Source: Pseudomonas tolaasii NCPPB 2192 (GTDB taxonomy: Bacteria; Pseudomonadota; Gammaproteobacteria; Pseudomonadales; Pseudomonadaceae). Taken from it: 64,000 bases of DNA. Below, one piece after another: positions 26,120-34,393 of this stretch (its first letter is position 1; each line of letters opens with the position of its first letter). Position numbers and translations under genes: made by a program. Under the pieces are notes generated by a model that saw only the letters and a list, made by a program, of their open reading frames with translations, was not told the origin of the DNA and did no database searches. The stretch is from the NCBI RefSeq assembly GCF_002813445.1, contig NZ_PHHD01000001.1, forward strand, positions 5,332,001 to 5,396,000. The letters are read 5' to 3'.

Positions 26120-27085
26120 TCATGTGTCTGAAGAAACGCAATCTGCCCTGATAACACGCCTCCCACGAGCCATCCTCTTCAACCCCACCACCATCAAGCC
26201 CGCCCCCACCCCCATCGCCAGCAAAAACAACGGATAGGACACCCACCACGGCGTCCCCGCCGTCATCATGCTGAACTCCGACATCCCGCCCACACTCGCA
26301 ATCAGGTTCAACGGCAAAAACACCACGTTGATCAGCGTCAGCTTGCGCAACAGGTCATTCATGCTGTTGTTCATCAAATTCCCGCGCGCATCGATCAACC
26401 CGGAAAACACATTGGAATAGATCTCCGCCTGCTTGTAGCACTGGTGATTTTCAATGATCAGGTCGTCAATCAGCCCCAGCACCTCGGCGCTGAAATGCTC
26501 CTTCTCCCCATGGTTGCGCAGCCGTGACAGCACCGCGCCGTTGCTGTGCAGTGCGTTGATGTAATAGATCAGGCTTTCGCTGAGGTTAAACATCTGCATC
26601 AGATGGTGATTGCTCATGGACGCGTTGAACTGCTGCTGCAGCTCCCGCGCCACCAGCTTGATCACCTTCAAATGGCCGAGGTAGTGGTGGATGTTGTTGA
26701 GCAACAGGTCGAGCAGCACATCCAGCGGCGTGTGCAACGACCGCCGCGCGCCGAGCCCGGACAGCGGGGTGTCATCGGTGGCAATCACCAGCAGGCGGCC
26801 AGGTGAAAACAACAGGCCGCAGGACGACACCTCGAACACCAGGTTGCCGCCGCCGGAATAATTCTCCGGGCGTTTCCAGATCAGGAACAGGTTGTCGGGG
26901 TGAAACTCGATGCGCGACACCTCGTCCGGGTCGAGCGCCGAGGCCAGGGCGTGTTCGTCAAGTTTGTGGTGGTCGCGCAGCCATTCGCGTTCCAGGAGGT
27001 CGGGGTTGCTGACCAGCAAAATCGGTGCATCCTCGCCCGCCCCGCTGTCCAGCTTGCCGCCACTCAATTCAAAGCGCTGGATCAT
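26120..27085 (-). CDS. CorA/ZntB-family divalent cation transporter with altered GMN motif
   Basis: 321 residues. A large N-terminal cytoplasmic domain rich in acidic and helical sequence is followed by two C-terminal membrane helices (LTLINVVFLPLNLIASVGG and WVSYPLFLLAMGVGAGLMVVG), the CorA plan. The signature between them is normally GMN; here residues 267-269 read GMS (GGMSEF). Such change is compatible with ZntB-like or other substrate choice. The basic tail KRMARGRR is usual. It lies 6 bases after the RimK-like gene, so both are one minus-strand operon. Mg, Zn or Co transport is expected from the family but the ion cannot be read. Confidence 0.78.
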   Translation of the reverse strand: MIQRFELSGGKLDSGAGEDAPILLVSNPDLLEREWLRDHHKLDEHALASALDPDEVSRIEFHPDNLFLIWKRPENYSGGGNLVFEVSSCGLLFSPGRLLVIATDDTPLSGLGARRSLHTPLDVLLDLLLNNIHHYLGHLKVIKLVARELQQQFNASMSNHHLMQMFNLSESLIYYINALHSNGAVLSRLRNHGEKEHFSAEVLGLIDDLIIENHQCYKQAEIYSNVFSGLIDARGNLMNNSMNDLLRKLTLINVVFLPLNLIASVGGMSEFSMMTAGTPWWVSYPLFLLAMGVGAGLMVVGLKRMARGRRVIRADCVSSDT

Positions 27086-27091
27086 CGCGCG

Positions 27092-28678
27092 TCACCACAC
27101 CTGGCCCTGGCGCTTGAGCTCCAGGCGCCGTACGAATTCTTCCAGTACCAGGGCGTAGAGGTCGTCCTGCAGGTAGGCGTCTTCGATGCCGGCGTCCATG
27201 TTCGGGTTGTCGTTGACTTCGATCACCACCACCTTGTCGCCGGACTGCTTGAGGTCCACGCCGTAAAGGCCGTCGCCGATCAGGTTGGCGGTCTTCACCG
27301 CGAGTTCCACCACCGCCTTGGGCGCTTCGTGGACCGCCAGGGTACGGCACTCGCCGTTGATGTCCTGGCCGATGGCCTTGTGGTTGTAGATCTGCCAATG
27401 GCCCTTGGACATGAAGTACTGGCAGGCAAAGATCGGCTTGCGGTTGAGTACGCCGATGCGCCAGTCGTATTCGGTGTAGAAAAACTCCTGGGCCAGCAAC
27501 AACACGGAATGTTCGAACAATTCGGCGGTGGCCTTGAGCAAGGCTTCCTGGCTTTCCACCTTGATCACGCCCCGGGAAAAACAGCCGTCGGGGATCTTCA
27601 GCACCAGCGGAAAGCCCAGGCGCTCGCCGACCCGTTCGAAATCTTCCGGTCGTTCCTTGTAAAGAATTTCGGTGGCGGGCATGCCCAGTTGATGGCTGTT
27701 GAGCAGGTCAGTGAGGTAAACCTTGTTGGTACAACGCAGGATCGACGCCGGGTCGTCCATCACCACCAGGCCTTCGCTCTCGGCCTTTTTGGCGAAGCGG
27801 TAGGTGTGGTTGTCGACGCTGGTGGTCTCGCGGATCAGCAAGGCGTCGTACTCGGCCAGGCGCGAGTAATCCTTGCGCTCGATCAGCTCCACATCAATGC
27901 CCAACCCTTTGCCCACGCGTACGAAATTTTCCAGGGCCTTGGCATTGGATGGCGGCAGTTGCTCCTGGGGATCGTGGAGGATCGCCAGGTCGTAACGGGC
28001 CAGGCGGCGTGAGCGTGGCTGGCGCCAGATCTTGCGGCTGAAGTTGTCCAGCGCATGGGCGAACTGGTCTTCCTGGTCGTCGCGCAACTTGTGCAGTACG
28101 CCGGATTTAACCCCCTCGATATGCCAGCCGTTATTCTTGCGAAATTCAACTAACAGGATCGGGCAAGGAAAGGTTTCAAACAACTGCCGGGCCAACTCCT
28201 GCAACGGTTCAATATTGGTGCGACCAAAATAAAGTGTCAGGGTAAAGCCTTCGGTATTGCTGTAAAGGTGATGACTCAAGGCTTTATCGAGGGTTTTATC
28301 CAGGTCGTCCAGAGATAAGCCGTACAACGACTTTTTCGTCAACTCGCTGATGGTGCGCACCGAAGGAATTACCCTGTGCCCTCGCGCTTCAGCCAGCAGC
28401 GAGCAGTAGTAACCATGCCCCAGGTACTTGTAGCTGCGACACAGGTTGATCACCTGCACCCGCTTGCCCGTCTCGCCTTCACGGGTCTGTTCGAGGTATT
28501 CCTGGGCGGTGACGATGTCTTCGCTGGGGAAGTAAGAGGCCCAATCTTCCTTGCGCTCGACAATAATCACGACTTGACTGGAACCTCGTTGGGGCGCCGA
28601 AAAATAACCGTTGGAAGTTATTGTCGCCGCGACAGTTTGCCCGGATACTTCACGCCAATGACCTTGTACCGCCGACAT
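27092..28678 (-). CDS. RimK-like ATP-grasp ligase with RLAN-type N-terminal domain
   Basis: 528 residues. The first ~165 (VVIIVERKEDWASYFPSEDI, INLCRSYKYLGHGYYCSLLAEARGH) match the domain found N-terminal to a class of RimK-like ATP-grasps. The C-terminal half is a peptide/amide ligase: GFPLVLKIPDGCFSRGVIKV (ATP loop), LLLAQEFFYTEYDWRIGVL, and the metal-binding VVVIEVNDNPNMDAG. Such enzymes join amino groups to carboxylates with ATP, modifying peptides or proteins. Operon with the CorA-like gene, and divergent from a GNAT-C39 peptidase gene 94 bases away; the three together are a recurrent neighbourhood. The true substrate is unknown. Confidence 0.8.
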   Translation of the reverse strand: MSAVQGHWREVSGQTVAATITSNGYFSAPQRGSSQVVIIVERKEDWASYFPSEDIVTAQEYLEQTREGETGKRVQVINLCRSYKYLGHGYYCSLLAEARGHRVIPSVRTISELTKKSLYGLSLDDLDKTLDKALSHHLYSNTEGFTLTLYFGRTNIEPLQELARQLFETFPCPILLVEFRKNNGWHIEGVKSGVLHKLRDDQEDQFAHALDNFSRKIWRQPRSRRLARYDLAILHDPQEQLPPSNAKALENFVRVGKGLGIDVELIERKDYSRLAEYDALLIRETTSVDNHTYRFAKKAESEGLVVMDDPASILRCTNKVYLTDLLNSHQLGMPATEILYKERPEDFERVGERLGFPLVLKIPDGCFSRGVIKVESQEALLKATAELFEHSVLLLAQEFFYTEYDWRIGVLNRKPIFACQYFMSKGHWQIYNHKAIGQDINGECRTLAVHEAPKAVVELAVKTANLIGDGLYGVDLKQSGDKVVVIEVNDNPNMDAGIEDAYLQDDLYALVLEEFVRRLELKRQGQVW

Positions 28679-28772
28679 AATATTTGATCCGCTTTAGAGA
28701 ACTCGACCTTTTCTATTAAGCACGATCTTTTAGAGAAGTCCCGTTTCGTTACGCAACTTTTACGGCGGTCTT

Positions 28773-29867
28773 ATGGCTCTTTTCTTTCGCATTGCAACCC
28801 CCGCAGATGTGCCCGAACTGGTGGCGCTGGAACAGCACTGTTTCACCACCGACCGGCTTTCGCCGCGCAGCTTTCAATGGATGGTCAGCCGCGCCCACGG
28901 CCGGTTGCTGGTGGCGGAAAATGACGGGCAACTGCTGGGCTACGCGCTGGTGCTGTTCCATCGCGGCACCTCGCTGGCGCGCCTGTATTCGATTGCCATC
29001 GCCGAACACGCGCGCGGTCTGGGCCTGGGCAAACAGTTGCTGGCGCGGATCGAGGCCTGCGCCGTCGAGCACGATTGCGCCTACCTGCGTCTGGAAGTGC
29101 GCACCGACAACCCCGGCGCCCTGGCCCTGTATGAGCGCAACGGTTACCGGCGCTTTGCGCTGATCAACGACTATTACGCAGACCACACCGCCGCCCTGCG
29201 CCTGGAAAAACGCATCGTCCAGCACAGCGACGCGCGCCCGCACAGCGTGCCCTATTACCAGCAAACCACCGACTTCACCTGCGGCGCCGCCTGCCTGCTG
29301 ATGGCGATGGGCGCGCTGGTGCCCGAACGCCTCGCGCAGCGCCGCGAGGAATTGCAGATCTGGCGCGAAGCAACCACCGTATTCATGACCGCCGGCCATG
29401 GCGGTTGCAGCCCGCAAGGCCTGGCACTGGCAGCGTGGCGCCGGGGGTTTCGCGTGCGCATGCAGGTGAACGTGCGCGGGCCCTTGTTTCTGGATGGCGT
29501 ACGCGACCCGCATAAAAAGGATGTCATGCGCCTGGTGCATGAAGCGTTTGAAGAAGAATTGGCCGGCAGCGATGTGGAGCAACTGTTCGGCAGCGCACTG
29601 GACTTGCCGCAAGTGCTGCGTGACGGCGGGCAGCCGCTGGTGCTGATCAGCAGCTACCGCCTCACCCGCTCCAAGTCGCCGCATTGGGTGATGGTCACCG
29701 ATTGCGACGAAGATTTCGTCTACCTGCACGACCCTGACGTGGACCACAGCCAGCACCGCCAACCCCTGGACTGCCAGCACCTGCCGGTCAGCCACGGGGA
29801 GTTCGAGCGCATGTGCCGTTTCGGCAACAACAAATTACGCGCGGCGGTCGTCGTCTTCACCCGGTAA
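28773..29867 (+). CDS. Two-domain protein: GNAT acetyltransferase plus C39-like cysteine peptidase
   Basis: 364 residues. Residues 1-150 are a RimI-like N-acetyltransferase (FFRIATPADVPELVALEQ, and acetyl-CoA loop ARGLGLGKQLLARIE, NPGALALYERNGY). Residues about 155-364 are a C39-type peptidase: QQTTDFTCGAACLLMAMG gives Gln and catalytic Cys170, SPHWVMVTD gives His304, and YLHDPD gives Asp320. C39 enzymes cut leader peptides after double glycine, but no transporter domain is fused here. With the divergent RimK-like ligase this suggests a peptide-tailoring pathway: acetylation, amide ligation and cleavage. No signal peptide, so a cytoplasmic role is likely. Confidence 0.82.
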   Translation: MALFFRIATPADVPELVALEQHCFTTDRLSPRSFQWMVSRAHGRLLVAENDGQLLGYALVLFHRGTSLARLYSIAIAEHARGLGLGKQLLARIEACAVEHDCAYLRLEVRTDNPGALALYERNGYRRFALINDYYADHTAALRLEKRIVQHSDARPHSVPYYQQTTDFTCGAACLLMAMGALVPERLAQRREELQIWREATTVFMTAGHGGCSPQGLALAAWRRGFRVRMQVNVRGPLFLDGVRDPHKKDVMRLVHEAFEEELAGSDVEQLFGSALDLPQVLRDGGQPLVLISSYRLTRSKSPHWVMVTDCDEDFVYLHDPDVDHSQHRQPLDCQHLPVSHGEFERMCRFGNNKLRAAVVVFTR

Positions 29868-29871
29868 AGGC

Positions 29872-30957
29872 TCAGGCCACTTGCTGGATTCCGGCCTTGG
29901 CTTCCAGCTCGCGCACCAGCGGCAGCACGCGCTCGCCGAAGTACTCGACTTCTTCCTGAAAGTGCAGGAAGCCGGCCAGCACCAAATCCACGCCCACCGC
30001 CTTGAGTGCGACGATGCGCTCGGCAATCTGCTGCGGGGTGCCGATCAAATTGGTCTTGAAACCGTCGTTGTATTGCACCAGGTCTTCAAAGCTGGACTTG
30101 GCCCAGTTGCCCTCGCCTTCGGGCGACGCCTTGCCCGCCTGTTTGGCCGCATCCCCAAAGGCGTTGACGGCTTCCGGGTCGGCCTTGTCGATGATGTCTG
30201 CGAGCACGGCACGGGCTTCTTCCTCGGTGTCGCGAGCGATCACAAACGCGTTCACGCCGACTTTGACCGAATGGTTATTCGCCGCGGCCTTGGCACGAAT
30301 GTCATCGACCTGGGCCTTGATGCCTTCCGGGGTGTTGCCGTTGGTGAAATACCAGTCCGACACGCGCGCGGCCATGTCCCGCGCCGCCCGCGAGCTGCCG
30401 CCCTGGAACACTTCGGGCTGGCCCAGCGGTTTGGGTTTGAGGGTGTAGTTGTTGAAACGGTAGAAGTCGCCCTTGAAGGTGAAATCGTCTTGGGTCCAGA
30501 TGCCTTTGAGGGCGCGGATGAACTCTTCGGAGCGGCGATAGCGCTCGTCGTGTTCCAGCCAATGCTCGCCGATGGCCTGAAATTCGCCTTTGAACCAGCC
30601 ACTGACGATATTGACCGCGATGCGGCCATTGGTGAGTTGGTCGATGGTCGCCAGTTGCTTGGCTGCCAACGCAGGTTGCCATGGGCCCGGCAGGATTGCC
30701 GCAATCACCTTGAGTGTGGTCGTCGCTGCCAGCAGCGCATGGCTGAACGCCACGGATTCGTGCTGGTTTTCTGCGCCGTAGCCGGCGGTAAAGCGAATCT
30801 GCGTCAGGCCATATTCAAAACCGGCCGCTTCCGCCAATTGCGCCAGTTTGCGGTTGTAGTCGATGCCCCAGTGGGTGCGCTGTTCGATCTTGCTGACCAC
30901 CAGCCCACCGCTGACGTTGGGTACCCAATAGGCAAATTTAACGGCTTGCTGACTCAT
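29872..30957 (-). CDS. sfnG: SfnG, FMNH2-dependent dimethylsulfone monooxygenase
   Basis: 361 residues, bacterial luciferase-like TIM barrel. MSQQAVKFAYWVPNVSGGLV, WGIDYNRKLAQLAEAAGFEYGLTQIRF, ATIDQLTNGRIAVNIVSGWFKGEFQ and VFQGGSSRAARDMAARVSDWYFTN are the flavin/sulfonate monooxygenase pattern, close to SfnG and SsuD. It oxidises dimethylsulfone to methanesulfinate for sulfur supply, using FMNH2 from a separate reductase. Start at 30957 rather than a longer frame: GAGGT lies before it and the family begins MSQQAVKFAYW. A sigma-54 type promoter lies just upstream (30997-31012). Divergent from sfnB. Confidence 0.88.
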   Translation of the reverse strand: MSQQAVKFAYWVPNVSGGLVVSKIEQRTHWGIDYNRKLAQLAEAAGFEYGLTQIRFTAGYGAENQHESVAFSHALLAATTTLKVIAAILPGPWQPALAAKQLATIDQLTNGRIAVNIVSGWFKGEFQAIGEHWLEHDERYRRSEEFIRALKGIWTQDDFTFKGDFYRFNNYTLKPKPLGQPEVFQGGSSRAARDMAARVSDWYFTNGNTPEGIKAQVDDIRAKAAANNHSVKVGVNAFVIARDTEEEARAVLADIIDKADPEAVNAFGDAAKQAGKASPEGEGNWAKSSFEDLVQYNDGFKTNLIGTPQQIAERIVALKAVGVDLVLAGFLHFQEEVEYFGERVLPLVRELEAKAGIQQVA

Positions 30958-30996
30958 CTGGCAGTACCTCGCACAAAGGGATGTGGCAGGGGCTTG

Positions 30997-31012
30997 AGCA
31001 GCAAGCGTGCCA
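30997..31012 (-). promoter_or_regulatory. Sigma-54 promoter of sfnG
   Basis: Minus strand TGGCACG-CTTG-CTGCT: the -24 block is perfect and the GG-to-GC spacing is exact (GC at 30999-30998). The start point would fall near 30986, 29 bases before the sfnG ATG. Confidence 0.72.
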
Positions 31013-31108
31013 GCCGTCCGCAAAGGCCCGGCCTGCAGGCGTTGCGGTAAGCAATTGGTGGTTGTACGGCCGCGCGGGCAATGTCGGGGATTGTGCCGGT
31101 TTGTCGTT

Positions 31109-31132
31109 CCACTGTTGCGGGAGCAACAGTGG
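31109..31132. promoter_or_regulatory. Palindrome between the two sigma-54 promoters (enhancer-binding site candidate)
   Basis: CCACTGTTGC-GGGA-GCAACAGTGG, a perfect 10-bp inverted repeat. It lies about 60 bases upstream of the sfnB -24 element and about 100 from that of sfnG, where a sigma-54 activator such as SfnR would bind. Confidence 0.6.
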
Positions 31133-31169
31133 ATCACTGCCGCGCGCCGCAAACACGGGCGATAAACCC

Positions 31170-31185
31170 CGGCACGGACTGTGCA
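31170..31185 (+). promoter_or_regulatory. Sigma-54 promoter of sfnB-like gene
   Basis: CGGCACG-GACT-GTGCA matches TGGCACG-N4-TTGCA at all but two positions with exact GG/GC spacing. Start point near 31195, about 31 bases before the ATG at 31226. Confidence 0.68.
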
Positions 31186-31225
31186 ACAGCCCCAGGACTT
31201 GAACACTGCCAGGGAGCCGTACCCC

Positions 31226-32464
31226 ATGACCGAGCAACACGTGATCAACCCGCTGTCCACCGGCGTCGATTACCCCGCGCTGGCCGCGCGCTTTCGGCCG
31301 ATCTTCCAGCGCATCGCCGAAGGTGCCGTGGAACGTGAACACACCCGCGCCCTGCCGTTTGAGCCCATTCAATGGCTGAAAGAGGCGGGTTTCGGCGCCG
31401 TGCGGGTGCCGGTGGAATACGGCGGCGGCGGCGCTTCATTGCCGCAGTTGTTTGAATTGTTGATCGAACTGGCGGCCGCCGACTCCAACGTGCCGCAAGC
31501 GTTGCGCGGGCACTTTGCCTTTGCCGAGGACCGCTTGAACGCCCCGCCGAGCGCGGGCCGCGACCTTTGGTTTAAACGGTTTGTTGAAGGCGATATCGTC
31601 GGCTGCGCCTGGACCGAAATCGGCAACGTGGCCATCGGCGATGTGGTCACCCAAGTCAGCCCCGACGGCGATAACTGGAAGCTCAACGGCGAAAAGTTCT
31701 ACAGCACCGGCAGTATTTTCTCGGACTGGATCGACGTGTACGCCCAACGCAGCGACACCGGCGGCGACGTGATCGCCGCCACCCGCACGCGCCAGCCTGG
31801 TGTGGTGCAACGTGACGACTGGGACGGCTTCGGCCAACGCACCACCGGCAGCGGCACCACACGCTTTAGCGACGCGGTGGTGGAAGCCGACAACGTCATC
31901 GACTTCGCCACCCGTTTCAAATACCAGACGGCGTTCTATCAGCTTGTCCTGCTGGCCAGCCTGGCCGGGATCGGTCGCGCCGCGCTGAATGATGTGGCCC
32001 ATCAGGTGCGCAGCCGCCGGCGCATCTACAGCCATGGCAATGCGCCGCATGTCAGCCAGGACGCGCAGATTCAGCAGGTGGTGGGTGAAGTGGCCGCGCT
32101 GGTGTATGCCGCCGAAGCCAGCGCATTGAAAGCCGCCGTGCCGGCGCAACGGGCCTATGTGGCGCGGTTTGGCGGGAATGCGGAAGTGGAGCGTGAGGCC
32201 AACGTGGCCGCCGAGATCGAGTCGGCGACAGCGCAGGTGGTGGTATCGGAACTGATTCAGCGGGCGACCACCGAACTGTTCAATGCGCTGGGCGCTTCGG
32301 ACGTGCGCCAGGGCAAGGCGCTTGATCGGCATTGGCGCAATGCGCGCACGGTGTCCTCGCACAACCCGGTGATCTACAAGGCGCGGATTGTGGGGGATTG
32401 GGTGGTCAATGGCACCGAACCGCCGTTTGTGTGGCAGATCGGTAATGGCCCGACCAGGACCTGA
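31226..32464 (+). CDS. sfnB: SfnB-type acyl-CoA-dehydrogenase-like sulfur-acquisition oxidoreductase
   Basis: 412 residues from MTEQHVINPLSTGVDYPALA. The acyl-CoA dehydrogenase fold shows: N-terminal helices, FGAVRVPVEYGGGGASLPQLFEL, WTEIGNV with the flavin-binding WKLNGEKFYSTGSIFSDWIDVYA, and the C-terminal helical bundle QVVVSELIQRATTELFNALGASDVR. It belongs to the SfnB/DszC-like group that oxidises organosulfur compounds with reduced flavin. AGGGAG lies 12-17 bases before the ATG. It has its own sigma-54 promoter, divergent from sfnG, so both respond to sulfate limitation. Exact substrate is unproven. Confidence 0.82.
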   Translation: MTEQHVINPLSTGVDYPALAARFRPIFQRIAEGAVEREHTRALPFEPIQWLKEAGFGAVRVPVEYGGGGASLPQLFELLIELAAADSNVPQALRGHFAFAEDRLNAPPSAGRDLWFKRFVEGDIVGCAWTEIGNVAIGDVVTQVSPDGDNWKLNGEKFYSTGSIFSDWIDVYAQRSDTGGDVIAATRTRQPGVVQRDDWDGFGQRTTGSGTTRFSDAVVEADNVIDFATRFKYQTAFYQLVLLASLAGIGRAALNDVAHQVRSRRRIYSHGNAPHVSQDAQIQQVVGEVAALVYAAEASALKAAVPAQRAYVARFGGNAEVEREANVAAEIESATAQVVVSELIQRATTELFNALGASDVRQGKALDRHWRNARTVSSHNPVIYKARIVGDWVVNGTEPPFVWQIGNGPTRT

Positions 32465-32478
32465 AGTCACGCAATCCC

Positions 32479-32583
32479 TGTGGGAGCTGGCTTGCCTGCG
32501 ATAGCGGTGTGCCAGCCACCTATTCAGTCAACTGAACCACCGCTATCGCAGCGATGCGGCGACCCGACAAGCCAGCTCCCACA
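32479..32583. repeat. REP doublet
   Basis: TGTGGGAGCTGGCTTGCCTG at the left and ACAAGCCAGCTCCCACA at the right, with internal ATAGCGGTG / CACCGCTAT also complementary. It lies between convergent sfnB and the TauE-like gene. Confidence 0.88.
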
Positions 32584-32607
32584 TTTGGATTGCGTACACC
32601 CCACCAT

Positions 32608-33393
32608 TTAGAAGGCCAGCTTGTAGCCAATACTCATCAACATGATCGCCAGGCACGGGCGCAGCACACCATCGGGCACCTTGCCGGTCATGTGGCTGCC
32701 CAGGTAAATGCCCGGCAGCGAGCCCATCAGCAAAAAGCCCAGCAAGTGCCAGTCCATATTGCCCATGCTCGCGTGGCCCAGGCCGGCCACCAGGGTCAGG
32801 GGCACCGCGTGGGCGATCTCGGTGCCGACCAGCCGCCGTGTGGCCAGGAACGGATAAAGGATAAACAGCGCCACAGTGCCCAAAGCCCCGGCGCCGATGG
32901 ACGTCAGCGCAACCATGGTGCCGAGGATGGCACCGGTAATCACGGTGAGCGCATTCAGGTTGCGCGGGCTCATGCGGTAGTCATCGCCGGCATGGCGCTG
33001 GGCGAAGGCCAACAGGGTTTTCTTGAACAAAATGGCCAGGGCGGTCAGCAACAGCACCACGCCGAGGGCCTGTTTGATCACTGCGTTCATCGCGCTGGGG
33101 TCGGTGTGCAGGCTGGCGAGAAACCACAGGGTCAGCAGCACCGCAGGCACACTGCCCAGGGTGAGCCAGCCGGTGATGGTCCAGTCGATGTTTTTGTTCT
33201 TGCTGTGTACCAGCACGCCACCGGACTTGGTGATGGCCGCGTACAACAGGTCGGTGCCCACGGCAGTCGCCGGGTTGATGCCGAACCAGAGCAGGATCGG
33301 CGTCATCAACGAGCCCCCGCCCACACCGGTCATGCCCACGATAAAACCCACGATCAGGCCGGCAATGACAAAACCAAAATTCCCCACATCCAT
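32608..33393 (-). CDS. TauE/SafE-family sulfite/sulfonate exporter-like permease
   Basis: 261 residues, about eight hydrophobic helices. The N-terminal FVIAGLIVGFIVGMTGVGGGSLMTPILL is the family signature, repeated in weaker form in the second half (TSIGAGALGTVALFILYPFLA). TauE-type proteins are thought to export sulfite or sulfoacetate and related anions released by organosulfur breakdown. That fits its place beside sfnB and sfnG, although it is convergent with sfnB and transcribed separately. AGGTAG lies about 6 bases before the start at 33393. Confidence 0.85.
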   Translation of the reverse strand: MDVGNFGFVIAGLIVGFIVGMTGVGGGSLMTPILLWFGINPATAVGTDLLYAAITKSGGVLVHSKNKNIDWTITGWLTLGSVPAVLLTLWFLASLHTDPSAMNAVIKQALGVVLLLTALAILFKKTLLAFAQRHAGDDYRMSPRNLNALTVITGAILGTMVALTSIGAGALGTVALFILYPFLATRRLVGTEIAHAVPLTLVAGLGHASMGNMDWHLLGFLLMGSLPGIYLGSHMTGKVPDGVLRPCLAIMLMSIGYKLAF

Positions 33394-33484
33394 TACAGCT
33401 ACCTGCGGCCTTATAAATTTCTGGCCGCAGGATAGCGATTTTTCTTATAACGACTTATACCAATATGATCTGACTTTATGCCTT

Positions 33485-34255
33485 TTAGCTCAGGCGCTGA
33501 CAGACGTACGCCTGGGTCCGGTACGGAAAGGCCACGGTATCGCGCCCTTTCAAGGCCGGATGGGTATCGATCAGCGCCTGCAGCTGCGCGGTGACCGTGG
33601 CTTTTTCAGCCGGTCCCAGCGCGGCAATAAAGCTGACCGAGAGAAAGCGGTCCATGATCACTTCCTGCGGGCTGCCGACGTGGCTGTAAGGAAAGCACGT
33701 CATCTCGGGTGCGGAAAAATACTCACCGGTGAAGGCTTCGCGCCAGTGGCCGGTATGAAAGCGCGGCGTATCACCTTCATACGGGGTGATGATGGCCGTG
33801 ATCGCCGCCACCCAATCCACCGATTCATCGCGCACATTCCACACCAGCCCCAGGCGACCGCCGGGCTTCAGCACGCGGTGAATGTCCGCCAACGCCGCCT
33901 CAGTGGAAAACCAGTGGAAAGCCTGCGCGCAGACCACCGCATCGGCGCTGGCGGCTTCGAGGGGGATGGCTTCGGCCGTGCCGGGAAGCAAACGCACGTC
34001 CGGCAGCAGTTTTGCCAACTGCGCGCCCATGGCCTCCACCGGCTCGACGGCAATCAGCGTCGGCGCCAGGGTGCTGAGCAACCGGGTGAACTTGCCGGTG
34101 CCGGCGCCCAGATCGATCACCGTGGAGTGCGCATCAATATGCAGGGTGTCGGTGAGCCAGCCGGTGAGTTGCCGCGGATAGTCCGGCCGGCCTTGGGCGT
34201 AGGTGACGGCCTGGGTCGAGAAACCTTGTTGAGCAGACGTGTGAACACCAGTCAT
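33485..34255 (-). CDS. Class I SAM-dependent methyltransferase
   Basis: 256 residues from MTGVHTSAQQGFSTQAVTYAQGRPDYP. Motif I is VIDLGAGTGKFTRLL (SAM loop), followed by IAVEPVEAMGAQL, GTAEAIPLEAASADAVVCAQAFHWF and VLKPGGRLGLVWN, the methyltransferase domain 11/25 pattern. GAGGAGAG lies 7-10 bases before the chosen ATG at 34255; the frame stays open upstream but without a start signal. Acceptor unknown. The opening QAVTYAQGRPDYP is common in small-molecule methyltransferases of this group. Divergent from the DUF3455 gene. Confidence 0.82.
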   Translation of the reverse strand: MTGVHTSAQQGFSTQAVTYAQGRPDYPRQLTGWLTDTLHIDAHSTVIDLGAGTGKFTRLLSTLAPTLIAVEPVEAMGAQLAKLLPDVRLLPGTAEAIPLEAASADAVVCAQAFHWFSTEAALADIHRVLKPGGRLGLVWNVRDESVDWVAAITAIITPYEGDTPRFHTGHWREAFTGEYFSAPEMTCFPYSHVGSPQEVIMDRFLSVSFIAALGPAEKATVTAQLQALIDTHPALKGRDTVAFPYRTQAYVCQRLS

Positions 34256-34393
34256 TGCCAATCTCTCCTCGGTTGTTGCGGGGCGCACAGTGTGCGCCCT
34301 CTCAAGTTTATTTTCTAACCCGTGCATCCAATCGCGCGCGCCGCGGGTAGTCCTTTCAGTCACCCCGCTGTTTTACTGAAATGGAGTTACACC

